Assembly (NCBI RefSeq): GCF_000426285.1
Contig: NZ_AUFB01000009.1
Coordinates: forward strand, 124,001-188,000
DNA from: Rhizobium leucaenae USDA 9039
GTDB taxonomy: Bacteria > Pseudomonadota > Alphaproteobacteria > Rhizobiales > Rhizobiaceae
DNA length: 64,000 bases
Direction of reading: 5' to 3'
Numbering within the stretch: position 1 is the stretch's first letter; every line of letters begins with the position of its first letter. The translations under genes and the position numbers were made by a program. A model generated the notes under the pieces. It did no database searches. It was not told where the DNA came from and worked only from the letters and a program-made list of their open reading frames with translations. This document shows positions 12,368-23,284 of the stretch, one piece after another.

Positions 12368-13630
12368 TCAGATATCCAGCTTGTCGATCATCGCCTGGGT
12401 GATCAGGCAGATACCGCTTTCCGTGCGGCGCCAGCGTTTGGCATCCAGTTCCGGATCTTCACCGACCACCAGGCCTTCCGGAATGGTGACGCCATGGTCG
12501 ATGACGACATTCTTTAGCTGGGCGCGGCGGCCGATCTTGACGCTTGGCAGCACCACGGCCCCTTCCAGCTTGGAATAGGAATTGGCGCGCACGCCGGTAA
12601 ACAGCAGGCTGTTCGACAGGCTGGCGCCCGAAATAATGCAGTCGCCGGCAACGACGGAGGAGACGGCCGAACCGCGGCGGTCCTCGTCGTCATGGACGAA
12701 CTTGGCCGGCGGCGTGATTTCGGCATAAGTCCAGATCGGCCAGGACTTGTCGTAGATATCCAGTTCCGGCACCACGGCGGTCAGGTCGATATTGGCCTGC
12801 CAATAGGCGTCGACCGTACCGACATCGCGCCAGTAGGCCTCGCGCTCGAAATCGGAGCGCACGCAGGATTGCGTGAAGCGGTGGGCGACGGCTTTGCCGT
12901 TCTTGACGATGTGGGGAATGATGTCCTTGCCGAAATCGCGGCTGGAATTCGGGTCGGCCGCATCGCGGCGCAGGCACTCGATCAGGAATTTCGTGTGGAA
13001 GACGTAGATGCCCATCGACGCCAGCGCGAAATCGGGATTCCCCGGAATGCCCGGCGGGTCGGCCGGCTTCTCGACGAAAGCGATGATCTGGTCCTTCTCG
13101 TCGACATGCATGACGCCGAAGCCGACAGCCTCCATGCGCGGCACTTCGAGGCAGCCTATAGTTACATCGGCGCCGGAATCGACGTGCTGCTGCAGCATCC
13201 ATTCATAGTCCATCTTGTAAATATGGTCGCCGGCGAGGATGACCATGTATTCCGGACCATAGGGCTCGATGATGTCGATGTTCTGGTAGACGGCGTCGGC
13301 CGTGCCTTCGTACCATTGCGTTTCGGAAACGCGCTGGCTGGCCGGCAGAATGTCGAAGCTTTCGTTACGCTCCGGACGCAGGAAGTTCCAGCCGCGTTGC
13401 AGGTGGCGAATGAGGGAGTGCGCCTTGTATTGGGTAGCGACGCCGATGCGGCGGATACCGGAGTTCAGCGCGTTGGACAGTGCGAAATCGATGATACGAG
13501 CCTTGCCGCCGAAATAGACGGCAGGTTTGGCGCGGCGGTCGGTCAGCTCTTTCAGGCGGCTGCCTCGGCCACCGGCAAGAACGTAAGCCATGGCGTCGCG
13601 GGCCAGTGGCTGGATACGTTTTTCTACCAT
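12368..13630 (-). CDS. glgC: Glucose-1-phosphate adenylyltransferase
   Basis: This enzyme makes ADP-glucose from ATP and glucose-1-phosphate, the committed and usually allosterically controlled step of glycogen synthesis. It has 420 residues. It begins with the nucleotidyltransferase signature [20 protein letters not shown] (about 16-35), continues with the motif FVEKPADP, and ends in a left-handed beta-helix domain. A GGGAGG site lies just before the ATG. It follows glgB by 23 bases and precedes glgA by three. In related alphaproteobacteria the enzyme is activated by fructose-6-phosphate and pyruvate. Confidence 0.96.
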   Translation of the reverse strand: MVEKRIQPLARDAMAYVLAGGRGSRLKELTDRRAKPAVYFGGKARIIDFALSNALNSGIRRIGVATQYKAHSLIRHLQRGWNFLRPERNESFDILPASQRVSETQWYEGTADAVYQNIDIIEPYGPEYMVILAGDHIYKMDYEWMLQQHVDSGADVTIGCLEVPRMEAVGFGVMHVDEKDQIIAFVEKPADPPGIPGNPDFALASMGIYVFHTKFLIECLRRDAADPNSSRDFGKDIIPHIVKNGKAVAHRFTQSCVRSDFEREAYWRDVGTVDAYWQANIDLTAVVPELDIYDKSWPIWTYAEITPPAKFVHDDEDRRGSAVSSVVAGDCIISGASLSNSLLFTGVRANSYSKLEGAVVLPSVKIGRRAQLKNVVIDHGVTIPEGLVVGEDPELDAKRWRRTESGICLITQAMIDKLDI

Positions 13631-13653
13631 TTCAGTCCTCCCTGTCTGTGATG

Positions 13654-15861
13654 TCAGAATTCCGGCTCAAGCATGATCGTCGCCAGGGGAGGTAGCGTTA
13701 TCGTCGCTTGTATGCCCCCGCCCGCACTGACGGCCTGCACGCGCCCGCCATTGCCCTTGCCGCTGCCGCCGTAAATGTCGGCATCGGTATTCAGTATCTC
13801 GCGCCACCGCCCCTCTGCTGGCAGGCGCAAGGTATAATTCTCACGGTAGACTGGTGTGAAATTGGTGATGACGGCGACCGGCTTTTCGCCGGGCGCCTTG
13901 CGCAGCCAGGCAAAAACCGAATTCTCGAAGTCATCGACGATCAGCCACTCGAAACCTTCGCCCTCGCAGTCCCGGGCATGCAGTGCCGGTTTGCTGCGAT
14001 AGGTGAAGTTAAGATCACGCACGAGGCGTCGCATGCCTTCATGCATGCGGTATTGCAGGAGGTTCCAATCCAGCGCGCGGGCTTCGCTCCACTCGCTCCA
14101 TTGCGCGAATTCCTGGCCCATGAACAACAGCTTCTTGCCCGGATAGCCCCACATGAAGCCGTAGTAAGCGCGCAGGTTGGCAAACTTCTGCCAGTCGTCA
14201 CCCGCCATCTTGGCGATCAGCGAGCCTTTTCCGTGCACCACTTCGTCATGAGAGAGCGGCAGAACGAAATTTTCGGAAAAGGCGTAGATGAGGCCGAACG
14301 TCAGCTCGTTATGGTGATATCTGCGGTGCACGGGCTCGCGGGCGAGATAGCTCAGCGTGTCGTGCATGAAGCCCATATTCCACTTGAAGCCGAAGCCGAG
14401 GCCGCCTTCGTGGACCGGCTGCGACACCTTCGGCCAGGAAGTCGATTCCTCCGCGATGGTCATCACGCCCGGGTGCGACCCATAGAGCCTGGTGTTCATC
14501 GATTGCAGGAAGCGAACCGCCTCCAGATTCTCGTTGCCGCCATATTCGTTCGGGATCCATTCGCCGTGCTTGCGGGAATAGTCGAGATAAAGCATCGAGG
14601 CGACGGCATCGACGCGCACGCCGTCGAGATGAAACTTCTCAGCCCAGTAGAGCGCATTGTTCTGCAGGTAGGCGAGAACTTCGGTGCGGCCGAAATTGTA
14701 GATCGCCGTGTTCCAGTCGGGATGAAAGCCCTTGCGCGGGTCTTCGTGTTCGTAAAGCGCGGTGCCGTCGAACCATCCGAGGCCGTGTTCGTCGGTCGGG
14801 AAATGCGCCGGCACCCAATCGAGGATGACGCCGATGCCGACCTTGTGACAGCCGTTGACGAAGCGCGCCAAGCCTTCCGGTTCGCCAAAACGGGCGGTCG
14901 GCGCATAGAGGCCGGTGGTCTGGTAGCCCCAAGACGGATCATAGGGGTGTTCGGTGATCGGCAGGAATTCGATATGGGTGAAGCCCATATCGACGCAATA
15001 GGGGATCAACCGCGAAGCCAGCTCGTCCCAGGAGAGGAACGAGCCGTCGTCGCGGCGCTGCCAGGAGCCGGCATGGACCTCGTAGATCGAGATCGGCTGG
15101 CGGCGCTTATCGACACTGGCCCAATGCTCGTGGTGTGCCTCGTCTTCCCAGACCTGCGTCATTTCGTTGGCGGTGACCGAGGCGGTCTTCGGTCGGAGTT
15201 CGCTGCGGCGGGCGAAGGGATCGGCCTTCAGCGGCAAAAGCACGCCATCATGGCCGCGAATTTCGAATTTATAGGCGACGCCGGCGGGAACGTCCGGCGC
15301 GAAGATTTCCCAGATGCCGGAGTCCGAGCGAAAGCGCATGACATGCCGGCGGCCGTCCCAACCATTGAAGTCGCCGACCACTGAAACGCGCTGGGCATTC
15401 GGCGCCCATACGGCGAAGTGAAAGCCCTGCACGCCCTCGTGCTTCAAGGGATGCGCGCCCATCTTGTCGAAGAGGCGCAGATGCGTCCCCTCGCGGACGA
15501 AGTAGTCGTCCATCGGGCCGAGCACCGGACCGAAGCTGTAGGGATCGGTCACCGCCCATTCGGCATCGCCGCGCCGGGCGCGGTAGCGCACCGGCTGTTG
15601 TTTGGCGACCGTGATATTTCCGGAAAAGAACCCGGCCGGATCGAGACAATCCAGTTCGCCGATGACGGAGCCGTCCAACGCGGTGGCTGTGACGGCTTCG
15701 GCGCCGAGAATGAAGCAACGGGCGATGAACCCGTCATCCGTCCGATGTACGCCGAGAACGGCGAATGGATCGGAATGTGTGCCTGCGAGAATTGCAGCAA
15801 TCTCGTCTGCCGAAATGTCCCTCAAGGCGATGCCGTCAGCGGGTCTTTTCGGCTTTTTCAT
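13654..15861 (-). CDS. glgB: 1,4-alpha-glucan branching enzyme
   Basis: This GH13 transferase makes alpha-1,6 branches in glycogen. It has 735 residues with the usual order: N-terminal beta-sandwich and CBM48, then the catalytic barrel and a C-terminal all-beta domain. The nucleophile is in [17 protein letters not shown], the acid/base in [10 protein letters not shown] and the third acid in [15 protein letters not shown] at 15861 is chosen because it overlaps the glgP stop (ATGA) and matches family length; an open frame reaches 32 codons further up but lies within glgP. Confidence 0.95.
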   Translation of the reverse strand: MKKPKRPADGIALRDISADEIAAILAGTHSDPFAVLGVHRTDDGFIARCFILGAEAVTATALDGSVIGELDCLDPAGFFSGNITVAKQQPVRYRARRGDAEWAVTDPYSFGPVLGPMDDYFVREGTHLRLFDKMGAHPLKHEGVQGFHFAVWAPNAQRVSVVGDFNGWDGRRHVMRFRSDSGIWEIFAPDVPAGVAYKFEIRGHDGVLLPLKADPFARRSELRPKTASVTANEMTQVWEDEAHHEHWASVDKRRQPISIYEVHAGSWQRRDDGSFLSWDELASRLIPYCVDMGFTHIEFLPITEHPYDPSWGYQTTGLYAPTARFGEPEGLARFVNGCHKVGIGVILDWVPAHFPTDEHGLGWFDGTALYEHEDPRKGFHPDWNTAIYNFGRTEVLAYLQNNALYWAEKFHLDGVRVDAVASMLYLDYSRKHGEWIPNEYGGNENLEAVRFLQSMNTRLYGSHPGVMTIAEESTSWPKVSQPVHEGGLGFGFKWNMGFMHDTLSYLAREPVHRRYHHNELTFGLIYAFSENFVLPLSHDEVVHGKGSLIAKMAGDDWQKFANLRAYYGFMWGYPGKKLLFMGQEFAQWSEWSEARALDWNLLQYRMHEGMRRLVRDLNFTYRSKPALHARDCEGEGFEWLIVDDFENSVFAWLRKAPGEKPVAVITNFTPVYRENYTLRLPAEGRWREILNTDADIYGGSGKGNGGRVQAVSAGGGIQATITLPPLATIMLEPEF

Positions 15862-18338
15862 CCGGCTCTCCAGATTTCCTTGGCATATTGACGGATCGTC
15901 CGATCGGAAGAGAACCAGCCCATCCGAGCGGTGTTGTTGATTGTTTTCGCATACCACTCGGAGGGCTTGGCCCAGAGGGTATCGACCTCGCGCTGGGCGG
16001 CGGCATAGGCGTCGAAATCGGCCGCGACCATGAACCAGTCATGGGCGTAAATGCCGTCGATGAGGCTGGCATAACGGCCGCGGTCGTCCGGAGAGAAGAT
16101 GCCGGACGCGATGGCCGAAAGCGCCTGCGCCAGTTCGCGCGAGCGTTCGATGACGGCACGCGGATTGTGGCCGTCGCTGCGCAGATTGGCGACTTCGTCG
16201 GCCTTCAGACCGAAGATGACGATGTTGTCTTCACCGACATTGTCGCGCATTTCGACATTGGCGCCATCCAGCGTGCCGATGGTGAGGGCACCATTGAGGC
16301 CGAATTTCATGTTGCCGGTGCCGGATGCTTCCATGCCGGCGGTCGAAATCTGCTCGGAAAGGTCTGCCGCCGGAACCATGACTTCGGCCAGCGAAACATT
16401 ATAGTTCGGCACGAAGACGACCTTCAGCAGGCCGCGCACCGACGGGTCGTGATTGATGACGCGGGCGACATCGTTGATCAGCTTGATGATCAGCTTGGCG
16501 TTGTGATAGCTCGGCGCTGCCTTGCCGGCGAACAGCTTTACGCGCGGTTGCCAGTCCAGTTCCGGGTGCGAGCGGATCTGGTCGTAGAGCGCAATGGCTT
16601 CGATGATGTTCAAAAGCTGGCGCTTGTATTCATGGATGCGCTTGATCTGGATGTCGAACATCGCATCGGGATCGAGCTTGATGCCCATGCGGCTGGCGAC
16701 CAGATTGGAAAGCTGCACCTTGTTGGCGCGTTTGACGGCGGCGAATTTTTCCTGGAAGGCGCTGTCGCGGGCGAACTGGTCGAGCGGCTTCAGCTTCTCC
16801 GCATCGTCGAGGAACGCCTCGCCAATGGTTTCGCGAATGAGACCGGTCAAGCCGGGATTGCACTGCATCAGCCAGCGGCGCGGCGTAATGCCGTTGGTCT
16901 TGTTGTTGATGCGGCCGGGATAGAGCTTGTGAAGGTCGGCGAAGACGGTGACCTTCATCAGATCGGTATGGAGCGCCGAGACGCCGTTGATCGAATGCGA
17001 GCCGACGAAGGCGAGATTGCCCATGCGCAGGCGGCGGTCGCCGTTTTCATCGATCAGTGAGATGGAGCGGATTTCCGCATCGCTGAAATTGCGGGCCTTG
17101 CGGGCTTCGACCAGGATCTTGGCATTGATCGCGTAGACGATCTGCATGTGGCGGGGCAGCAGCCGCTCGAACAGCGGCACCGGCCAGCTTTCCAGTGCTT
17201 CGGGAAGGAGCGTGTGATTGGTGTAGCCGAAGGTGTTGCGGGTGATATCCCAGGCGGCGTCGAAGTCGAGGCCGTGAACATCGACCAGAAGGCGCATCAT
17301 TTCGGCGACCGAGACAGCCGGATGGGTGTCGTTCAGTTGGATCGCAACCTTGTCGGCGAGATTGGTGAGATCATCATACTGCTGCAGATGGCGGCGCAGA
17401 ATGTCCTGCAGCGAGGCCGAGGAGAAAAAGAATTCCTGGCGCAGGCGCAGTTCCTGGCCGGCGGGCGTCGCATCGGCCGGATAAAGGACGCGGGTCAGGC
17501 TTTCCGCCTTGTTGCTTTCGCGCAGCGCGCCGATATGGTCGCCGGCATTGAAGGCATCGAGCAGGATCGGGTCGATCGGCTGTGCCGACCAGAGGCGCAG
17601 CGTGTTGACGCGCTTGGCGCGCCAGCCGACGACGGGCGTGTCGAAGGCGGCGGCGATGACCCGTTCGGCCGGCTTCCAGACATAGCGAGGCTGGTCGTCA
17701 TGGCCGCTGACGAATTCGACGGCGCCGCCGAAACCGATTTCATAGGCGCTTTCCTGCCGTTCGAATTCCCAAGGGTTGCCATGGGCGAGCCAGGTTTCCG
17801 GCAGTTCCACCTGCCAGCCATCGGCCATCTGCTGGCGGAACAGGCCGTGGACGTAGCGAATGCCATAGCCGTAGGCCGGCACATCCACGGTCGCCATCGA
17901 CTCCATGAAGCAGGCGGCGAGACGGCCAAGGCCGCCGTTGCCGAGTGCCGCGTCGGGCTCAAGGCCGGCGATGACGCGGATGTCGACGCCGAGCGAGGAG
18001 AGCGCATTGGTGATCTCCTCCATCAGCCCAAGGTTCGATACGGCATCGCGCATCAGGCGGCCTATGAGGAATTCCAGGGATAGATAGTAGACGCGCTTGG
18101 CACCGGTCTCGTACACCTTGCGGGTCGATTCCATCCATTTGTCGATGACGCGGTCTCGAATGACAAGGATGGTCGCCGTCAGCCAATCGTGCGGCTTGGC
18201 CACTTTCGCATCTTTGCCAATGCGATAGGTCAGGCGCTCGATGATTTCTTCCGCAAGGATTTCCGGCTGAGAACTGCGGGGTGCCGGAACGGGGAGATTG
18301 GCCTTGGTCAAGTTATTCATACTATCAAGTCTCGCCAT
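15858..18338 (-). CDS. glgP: Glycogen phosphorylase
   Basis: This is a GT35 phosphorylase that releases glucose-1-phosphate from glycogen chains. It has 826 residues. It shows GLGRLAACFMESMATV, typical of the family, and the pyridoxal-phosphate lysine motif EASGTGNMKFGLNGALTIG. It is the first gene of the glycogen operon, so its promoter should lie upstream of 18338. Neither the ATG at 18338 nor the in-frame ATG at 18320 has a strong ribosome-binding site; the choice is uncertain. The operon couples breakdown (glgP, glgX) with synthesis (glgB, glgC, glgA) around a shared pgm. Confidence 0.95.
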   Translation of the reverse strand: MARLDSMNNLTKANLPVPAPRSSQPEILAEEIIERLTYRIGKDAKVAKPHDWLTATILVIRDRVIDKWMESTRKVYETGAKRVYYLSLEFLIGRLMRDAVSNLGLMEEITNALSSLGVDIRVIAGLEPDAALGNGGLGRLAACFMESMATVDVPAYGYGIRYVHGLFRQQMADGWQVELPETWLAHGNPWEFERQESAYEIGFGGAVEFVSGHDDQPRYVWKPAERVIAAAFDTPVVGWRAKRVNTLRLWSAQPIDPILLDAFNAGDHIGALRESNKAESLTRVLYPADATPAGQELRLRQEFFFSSASLQDILRRHLQQYDDLTNLADKVAIQLNDTHPAVSVAEMMRLLVDVHGLDFDAAWDITRNTFGYTNHTLLPEALESWPVPLFERLLPRHMQIVYAINAKILVEARKARNFSDAEIRSISLIDENGDRRLRMGNLAFVGSHSINGVSALHTDLMKVTVFADLHKLYPGRINNKTNGITPRRWLMQCNPGLTGLIRETIGEAFLDDAEKLKPLDQFARDSAFQEKFAAVKRANKVQLSNLVASRMGIKLDPDAMFDIQIKRIHEYKRQLLNIIEAIALYDQIRSHPELDWQPRVKLFAGKAAPSYHNAKLIIKLINDVARVINHDPSVRGLLKVVFVPNYNVSLAEVMVPAADLSEQISTAGMEASGTGNMKFGLNGALTIGTLDGANVEMRDNVGEDNIVIFGLKADEVANLRSDGHNPRAVIERSRELAQALSAIASGIFSPDDRGRYASLIDGIYAHDWFMVAADFDAYAAAQREVDTLWAKPSEWYAKTINNTARMGWFSSDRTIRQYAKEIWRAG

Positions 18339-18537
18339 TTGTGATTTATATTCAGGGCGTTACGCCTGATAAATCAAATTGCCATCGCCTTTACCTAGCA
18401 GTTTATGCACCGATGTAAAGGCGTTGCAACAAGTGAATTAGGCAGACGCGAAAATAGCGGGCAAAGGCCCTCAAAGCGCTAAAAAGACTTGATTTCAATT
18501 GTTTTTCCGGCTCTTATCCGCGGATTAGTTAACAAGC

Positions 18538-18577
18538 GAAAGCCGCCCCGAATTATTCTGGGCGGCTTTCGTTTTTT
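18538..18577 (+). terminator. Strong plus-strand terminator without an upstream plus-strand gene
   Basis: This is a perfect 11-bp stem, GAAAGCCGCCC with GGGCGGCTTTC, an 11-nt loop, then G and six T on the plus strand. The neighbouring genes are both on the minus strand, so either it ends a short unannotated plus-strand RNA or it serves in reverse for the VWA gene. The minus-strand exit has no T run. A CTTGAT box at 18488 and TCTTAT 18 bases later are a possible weak promoter. Confidence 0.6.
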
Positions 18578-18616
18578 GCGATCTATTCGTTAATCCGCTG
18601 CATCGCGCTGCGGTTG

Positions 18617-19834
18617 TTATTTAGTCAGAAGCGTCATTTTCTTTGACGCCTGAGTAGCGATCGACGAAAAGGCGCTGAACAGGTCTGCGGCATTCTGCGG
18701 CGTGAAGTAATCGGCGGCTGACGTTGCGCAATACTTCAGCAGTGCCTGGCCGTTCGCAGGCGCCATGAAGGCGATCGTATAGACGTGGATGCCGGCGTTG
18801 CGTGCGATGTCGCATTGCGCTTTGGTGTTCGTATCGGCGCTTGCCACGTTGTTGTCGCCGTCCGTCATGAAGACGATGTATGTGGCCGGGTTTGTCTGGC
18901 CGTTCTTATTTTTATGCTGCAACTGTTCGTTCGTGAGTCCCGGCGTCGTCGATGCCATTGTGAGGGCAGTCACCGCAGCCGTGAATGCGGGCGCCGAGTT
19001 CGTCGTGCCGCTTGCCGTCAAGTTGTTGACATATTGGGTGACGCGGCTGGTGCCCCATGCAAGCGCCGTCGGCGTCTGGGCGTTGGAATTATAGGAGTCG
19101 GCACCCGTGCGAACATACATGCTGTTCGGGTCGGCGGTGTTCAGTTGTGCCGCCAGATTGGCTGTCGCTATCTTCAGCGACTGAATCTTTGTGTAGTAAT
19201 TGGTGACCGTGCAGGTCTTTTTGTTGTTGTTGCCGCAGGAAACCGTCGTCGTCGGCTGTTGGGCATTGACGGTGTCGGTTGGTTCGTCCATCGAGCCGGA
19301 GCGGTCGAGAACAAAATACATGGACAGCGGGCTCTTTTGAGTTTGTGCGGGATCATTGCCGCTGACCGAGGTGCTCGATGCGCCAACGTTCATCGTGGTG
19401 AGACCGAGCATGCGCGTCATGCCGTTCACCTGCATCGCATAAGACGCGTTCACAACGACGGAATAGCTGGCATTACCCGAAGAATCGGTCGTTTTCGTCA
19501 CCGTTGCCGTGGTGCCGGCCTTCAGCGCACTGATCGCACTCGTATCACCGGAAAGATAGTTCGACATCTGCCCGGTCACGAAGTCAGTGGCCAATTGCTG
19601 AGCGTTGGATGTCGTCGCGCTGCCGTTGGCAAGCGCCGTTGCCGTGGCAAGGGCCGCGGCATCGGTTGCTTCCTGCAATTGGCTGTCGGAAACCGCCATG
19701 TTGGAAACATCGACTGCAACGCCTGCAGCCGCGGCCAGCACGGGAATGGCGAGTGCGGTTAAGATGCCGAAATTACCTGCGCGATCACGCAACAGATGTT
19801 GAATGACACAGAATTTGCTCGAACAAGTGATCAT
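18617..19834 (-). CDS. TadG-like pilus-assembly/VWA-domain membrane protein
   Basis: The 405-residue protein starts with a short cytosolic part (LLRDRAGNFG) and one hydrophobic segment (about 22-42), followed by the TadE/TadG-type stretch DSQLQEATDAAALATATAL. The middle holds a von Willebrand A domain with the MIDAS motif DRSGSMD and a later MTDGDNN. Proteins of this type are anchored in the inner membrane with the VWA domain outside and often go with Tad (Flp) pili, but no other tad genes are here. ATG at 19834 is preferred to 19915 because it precedes the expected N-terminus and follows GGGCGG. Its partner proteins are unknown. Confidence 0.8.
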   Translation of the reverse strand: MITCSSKFCVIQHLLRDRAGNFGILTALAIPVLAAAAGVAVDVSNMAVSDSQLQEATDAAALATATALANGSATTSNAQQLATDFVTGQMSNYLSGDTSAISALKAGTTATVTKTTDSSGNASYSVVVNASYAMQVNGMTRMLGLTTMNVGASSTSVSGNDPAQTQKSPLSMYFVLDRSGSMDEPTDTVNAQQPTTTVSCGNNNKKTCTVTNYYTKIQSLKIATANLAAQLNTADPNSMYVRTGADSYNSNAQTPTALAWGTSRVTQYVNNLTASGTTNSAPAFTAAVTALTMASTTPGLTNEQLQHKNKNGQTNPATYIVFMTDGDNNVASADTNTKAQCDIARNAGIHVYTIAFMAPANGQALLKYCATSAADYFTPQNAADLFSAFSSIATQASKKMTLLTK

Positions 19835-19967
19835 CACGTCCGCCCAAGATATGTATAAGCCCCAGATGGACGTGACTATCGGCGCAAACTCTGAGTGGGC
19901 CGTTGAGATGATCATTCGATTTTTAGCGAATGACGCGAATATTCATGATTTAAAGTTGTATTGGAAG

Positions 19968-20849
19968 TTACTGCTTTAAGGGAATGACGTCGACGGCCTG
20001 GATGGTCTTTTGAGTTCCATAGCTCTTCAGCACGCCGATGACAGGGGCGACGTCGGAATAGTCGCGGCCGTACGCGACGACGATATGGTCGGTTCCGGCA
20101 GGGATATTGTTGGTCGGGTCGAGCTCGATCCAGCCCGCCGTTTCACCGCACCAGATGCGCACCCAGGCATGCATGGCGTCAGCCCCTTCCAGCCGTTCCT
20201 TGCCCGGCGGGGGAATGGTGCGCAGGAAGCCGCTGACATAGCCGGCCGGAATACCGAGGCTGCGCAACGCGATGATCATCACATGCGTGAAATCCTGACA
20301 GACGCCGCGTTTCAGGCGGAATGCCTCCTTCGGCGTGGTGTCGACTGTCGTCGCCTTGGGATCGTAGACGAAATCCTTATGAATCTGCGCACAGATAGCG
20401 TGGGCAATCTGCATCACCGTCAGACCGGTCGCTGCCCACTGCCGGGCGTAGTCGGCGATCTCCGGCGTCTCCGGCAGGCGCGGGCTGGTGCCGATGAAAT
20501 GATGCGGCGAGGATGGCTCGATCGACCAGCAATCGCTTAACTCATCCGGCAGTTTGGCAAGTACCGGCGAGAAGTCGGCGGAGACGGGCTGGCTCTCCAC
20601 CTGTACCCGCGCCTGCATGCGGATGTCTAGCTTTTCATGCGGGTTGCGCACGAGGATCGAGGTCGCGGGATGCAGGAAAAAATCCGTGAAGTTCGACTGC
20701 TCGTCCGGATGGGGGGTGACCTTCAGCGAGCCGGCAATCAGGCGCTGGCGGTTGGTGAGCGACAGCGGCAGCACGCGCACGATATGCCGCGCGCCGCTGG
20801 CCGGCACGTCGTAGATATAGCCCATGTGCAGCGACAGGTCGTAGAGCAT
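19968..20849 (-). CDS. Transglutaminase-like cysteine peptidase family protein
   Basis: This 293-residue protein has an N-terminal beta domain and a transglutaminase core. The triad is visible: Cys in KRGVCQDF (about 184), His in DAMHAWVRIW (about 227) and Asp in IELDPTNN (about 244). It is the last gene of a three-gene cassette; the preceding gene ends four bases upstream. Members of this family accompany alpha-E and ATP-grasp proteins in many bacteria and are thought to cleave or join peptide bonds of an unknown product. GTG at 20852 is an alternative start. Confidence 0.88.
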   Translation of the reverse strand: MLYDLSLHMGYIYDVPASGARHIVRVLPLSLTNRQRLIAGSLKVTPHPDEQSNFTDFFLHPATSILVRNPHEKLDIRMQARVQVESQPVSADFSPVLAKLPDELSDCWSIEPSSPHHFIGTSPRLPETPEIADYARQWAATGLTVMQIAHAICAQIHKDFVYDPKATTVDTTPKEAFRLKRGVCQDFTHVMIIALRSLGIPAGYVSGFLRTIPPPGKERLEGADAMHAWVRIWCGETAGWIELDPTNNIPAGTDHIVVAYGRDYSDVAPVIGVLKSYGTQKTIQAVDVIPLKQ

Positions 20850-20853
20850 CACA

Positions 20854-23271
20854 TTATCCGAGATAGGTCTGGGCGAGGAGATCCGAGAGACGTTCCAGCT
20901 CTCGTTCCAGCCGCTTGTAGACCTCGTCGTTCATCGTCTCCGGCGTCATGACGGCGAGACCCGAATGCAGCCGCATGGCTTCGCGGTAGAAGGGCGACAT
21001 CTGGCCGTTGACGAAGGCGTTCGGCAATTGCTCCACTTCCCGGTGGATCTCGTTCATCTGGAAGAGAATCGAGCGCGGGTTGAGCGGATCGAGCGCCAGC
21101 AGATCGGTCACCGTCAGGCGGGCAGTATTGACGTTGTAGCGGCGGCGATGGGTCATGACGCTGTCGCCGATTTCGAGCAGCATGTCGAGCGCGCCGTCGG
21201 GGGCCTCCGGACCGGACATGTGGCCGAGCAGGCGCGTCATATGCAGTCCGCGCTCGATATAGCGGCCGAGCGACAGGAAGCGCCAGCCGGTAAAACGATA
21301 CATGTTCTCATGCACGAGACCGGCAAAACCCGCGAGCTTGCGCAGGAGAATCGTCATGGCGTGGCTGGCATCGTCGCCGGCTTTGACTTTTTCCTTGAAG
21401 CGGCGGGCGGTCTTGGCGAGATCGTTCAGCGCCAACCAGCCGTCCGGCGAGAAGCGGTCGCGGATGTTGCTGGCGGAATAGACGGCGCTATCGATATTAC
21501 GCAGCAGGCTTTCCGGCACGGGTTCCCTGGTGTCGATATCGACGGCCGCCAGATAGTCGCTGACGTCGGCGAGCAGCGGCTGGGTAGGGTCGGCGGCTTC
21601 GGCAAAGCGCCCGTGCCAGGCGCGCAGGATGCGCAACGCCCCTTCGGCGCGCTCGATATAGCGCCCGAGCCAAAAGAGGTTGTCGGCGGCTCGGCTTGGC
21701 AGGCTGCCGGGCATGTTGCGCGTGAAGGTCTCCTCGGTCGGCAACAGCGTGTGGCGCTCCACCGGCTTGTCGGAAACGATCCAGACATCGGCTGCCGAAC
21801 CGCCGGCCTGCATGGCTATGGCGGCAACATCGTCGCCGCTGCCGATGCGGGCAAAGCCGCCCGGCATGATCTGCCAGCCTTTTTCGGTGCGGGCGGCAAA
21901 GACGCGCAAGCTCATCGGCCGCGGCAGCAGCTTGCCGTTTACCCAGGCAGGCGTAGTCGAGAGCGTCACGACCTCCTGGCCGACCAGCTTGTGGCCGTCC
22001 GTCGTCAGCCAGTCGGCAATCGATTCCTTGGCGGTGGTGCGTAGCGTCGAGCCGAGGACCGACTGGCCATTGTCGTCGAAGAAGGGCATGCAGGAATAGG
22101 CTGGGCCGATCACCATTTTTTCGATATGCGCGGCCACATGCTCACGCTCGGCCTTCTGTCCGCACCACCAAGTGGCGATCGATGGCAGCTTCAGGTCTTC
22201 GCCGCGCAGATGCCGACAGATCGTGGGCATGAAGGCGAGAAGCGCGCGGGTTTCCAGAATGCCCGAACCGAGCCCATTGACGATGGTGACGGTCTGCGCC
22301 CTCAGCGCCTCGACCATGCCGGGCGTGCCGATATGGGATTGCTGGTTCAGCTCCAGCGGATCCGCATAGGATGCATCGAGGCGGCGCCAGAGCACGCTGA
22401 TCGGCCTTAGGCCCGCGACGGTACGCACCATCAGTTGATCGTTGACGACGGTAATGTCCTCGCCTTCGAGCAGCATGAAGCCGAGGTAGCGGGCGATATA
22501 GGCGTGTTCGTAATACGTCTCGTTGGCCGGCCCCGGCGTCAGGACGGCGATCCGGTCGGCAGCGCCGCGTTTTACGCCCTGCAAGGCATCGCGAAAGGCG
22601 CCGAAGAAGGATGCGAGCCGATGCACCTTCGTCTCGGCGTAGATATCAGAGAAAGCGCGCGTGGTGGCGACGCGCGTCTCCAGCGCAAAACCGGCGCCCG
22701 ACGGAGCCTGAGCGCGGTCGGCCAGCACCCACCAATTGCCGTCCGGACCGCGGCCGATCTCGAAGGCGAGGAAGTGGAGATAGTGCCCGTTTGCCGGCTT
22801 TATACCGGCGAGCGGCCGCAGGAATTCCGGATTGGCGGCAATCAGCGCAGGCGGCAGCAAGCCTTCGTTGATCAGCCTATTGTCACCGTAGATATCGGCG
22901 ATGACCTCTTCGAGCAGATCGGCGCGTTGCTGCAGACCGGCCGACAGGGTCTGCCATTCGCGCTCGTCGATCAGAACGGGAATATGCGAGATCGGCCAGT
23001 TGCGTTCGCTGACACCTGCAGCTCCATAGGCGCGATAGAAAACGCCGGCGTCGCGCAGATAGCGGTCGGCGCGGGCAAAGCGCTCCAGCAGCTCCTTTTC
23101 CGGCATGCGGCTGAGCGCGGCGAGCAGATTTTGCCAGACCGGCCGCACCGCACCGGTATTGTCGACCATTTCGTCGGCGACGCCGGGCAAAGCGGAATAG
23201 GCAAATGCCGGATCGTTGCCGATGCCAGCCCTTACCTCGTCCCGCCGTTCCGTCGCTGGTTTCTTCCCCAT
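20854..23271 (-). CDS. Circularly permuted ATP-grasp protein fused to alpha-E domain
   Basis: The 805-residue protein combines a circularly permuted type 2 ATP-grasp ligase (about 40-490; note VLTPGPANETYYEHAYIARYLG and MVIGPAYSCMPF) with a C-terminal alpha-helical alpha-E domain (from about 510, starting MPGSLPSRAADNLFWLGRYIERAEG). In many bacteria these two domains are separate neighbouring genes; here they are fused. Comparative genomics (Iyer and colleagues, amidoligase survey) predicts peptide or amide bond formation; no substrate is known to me. It lies 13 bases after the DUF2126 gene and just before a transglutaminase gene. Confidence 0.88.
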   Translation of the reverse strand: MGKKPATERRDEVRAGIGNDPAFAYSALPGVADEMVDNTGAVRPVWQNLLAALSRMPEKELLERFARADRYLRDAGVFYRAYGAAGVSERNWPISHIPVLIDEREWQTLSAGLQQRADLLEEVIADIYGDNRLINEGLLPPALIAANPEFLRPLAGIKPANGHYLHFLAFEIGRGPDGNWWVLADRAQAPSGAGFALETRVATTRAFSDIYAETKVHRLASFFGAFRDALQGVKRGAADRIAVLTPGPANETYYEHAYIARYLGFMLLEGEDITVVNDQLMVRTVAGLRPISVLWRRLDASYADPLELNQQSHIGTPGMVEALRAQTVTIVNGLGSGILETRALLAFMPTICRHLRGEDLKLPSIATWWCGQKAEREHVAAHIEKMVIGPAYSCMPFFDDNGQSVLGSTLRTTAKESIADWLTTDGHKLVGQEVVTLSTTPAWVNGKLLPRPMSLRVFAARTEKGWQIMPGGFARIGSGDDVAAIAMQAGGSAADVWIVSDKPVERHTLLPTEETFTRNMPGSLPSRAADNLFWLGRYIERAEGALRILRAWHGRFAEAADPTQPLLADVSDYLAAVDIDTREPVPESLLRNIDSAVYSASNIRDRFSPDGWLALNDLAKTARRFKEKVKAGDDASHAMTILLRKLAGFAGLVHENMYRFTGWRFLSLGRYIERGLHMTRLLGHMSGPEAPDGALDMLLEIGDSVMTHRRRYNVNTARLTVTDLLALDPLNPRSILFQMNEIHREVEQLPNAFVNGQMSPFYREAMRLHSGLAVMTPETMNDEVYKRLERELERLSDLLAQTYLG

Positions 23272-23284
23272 GCGTATGCCCGTT

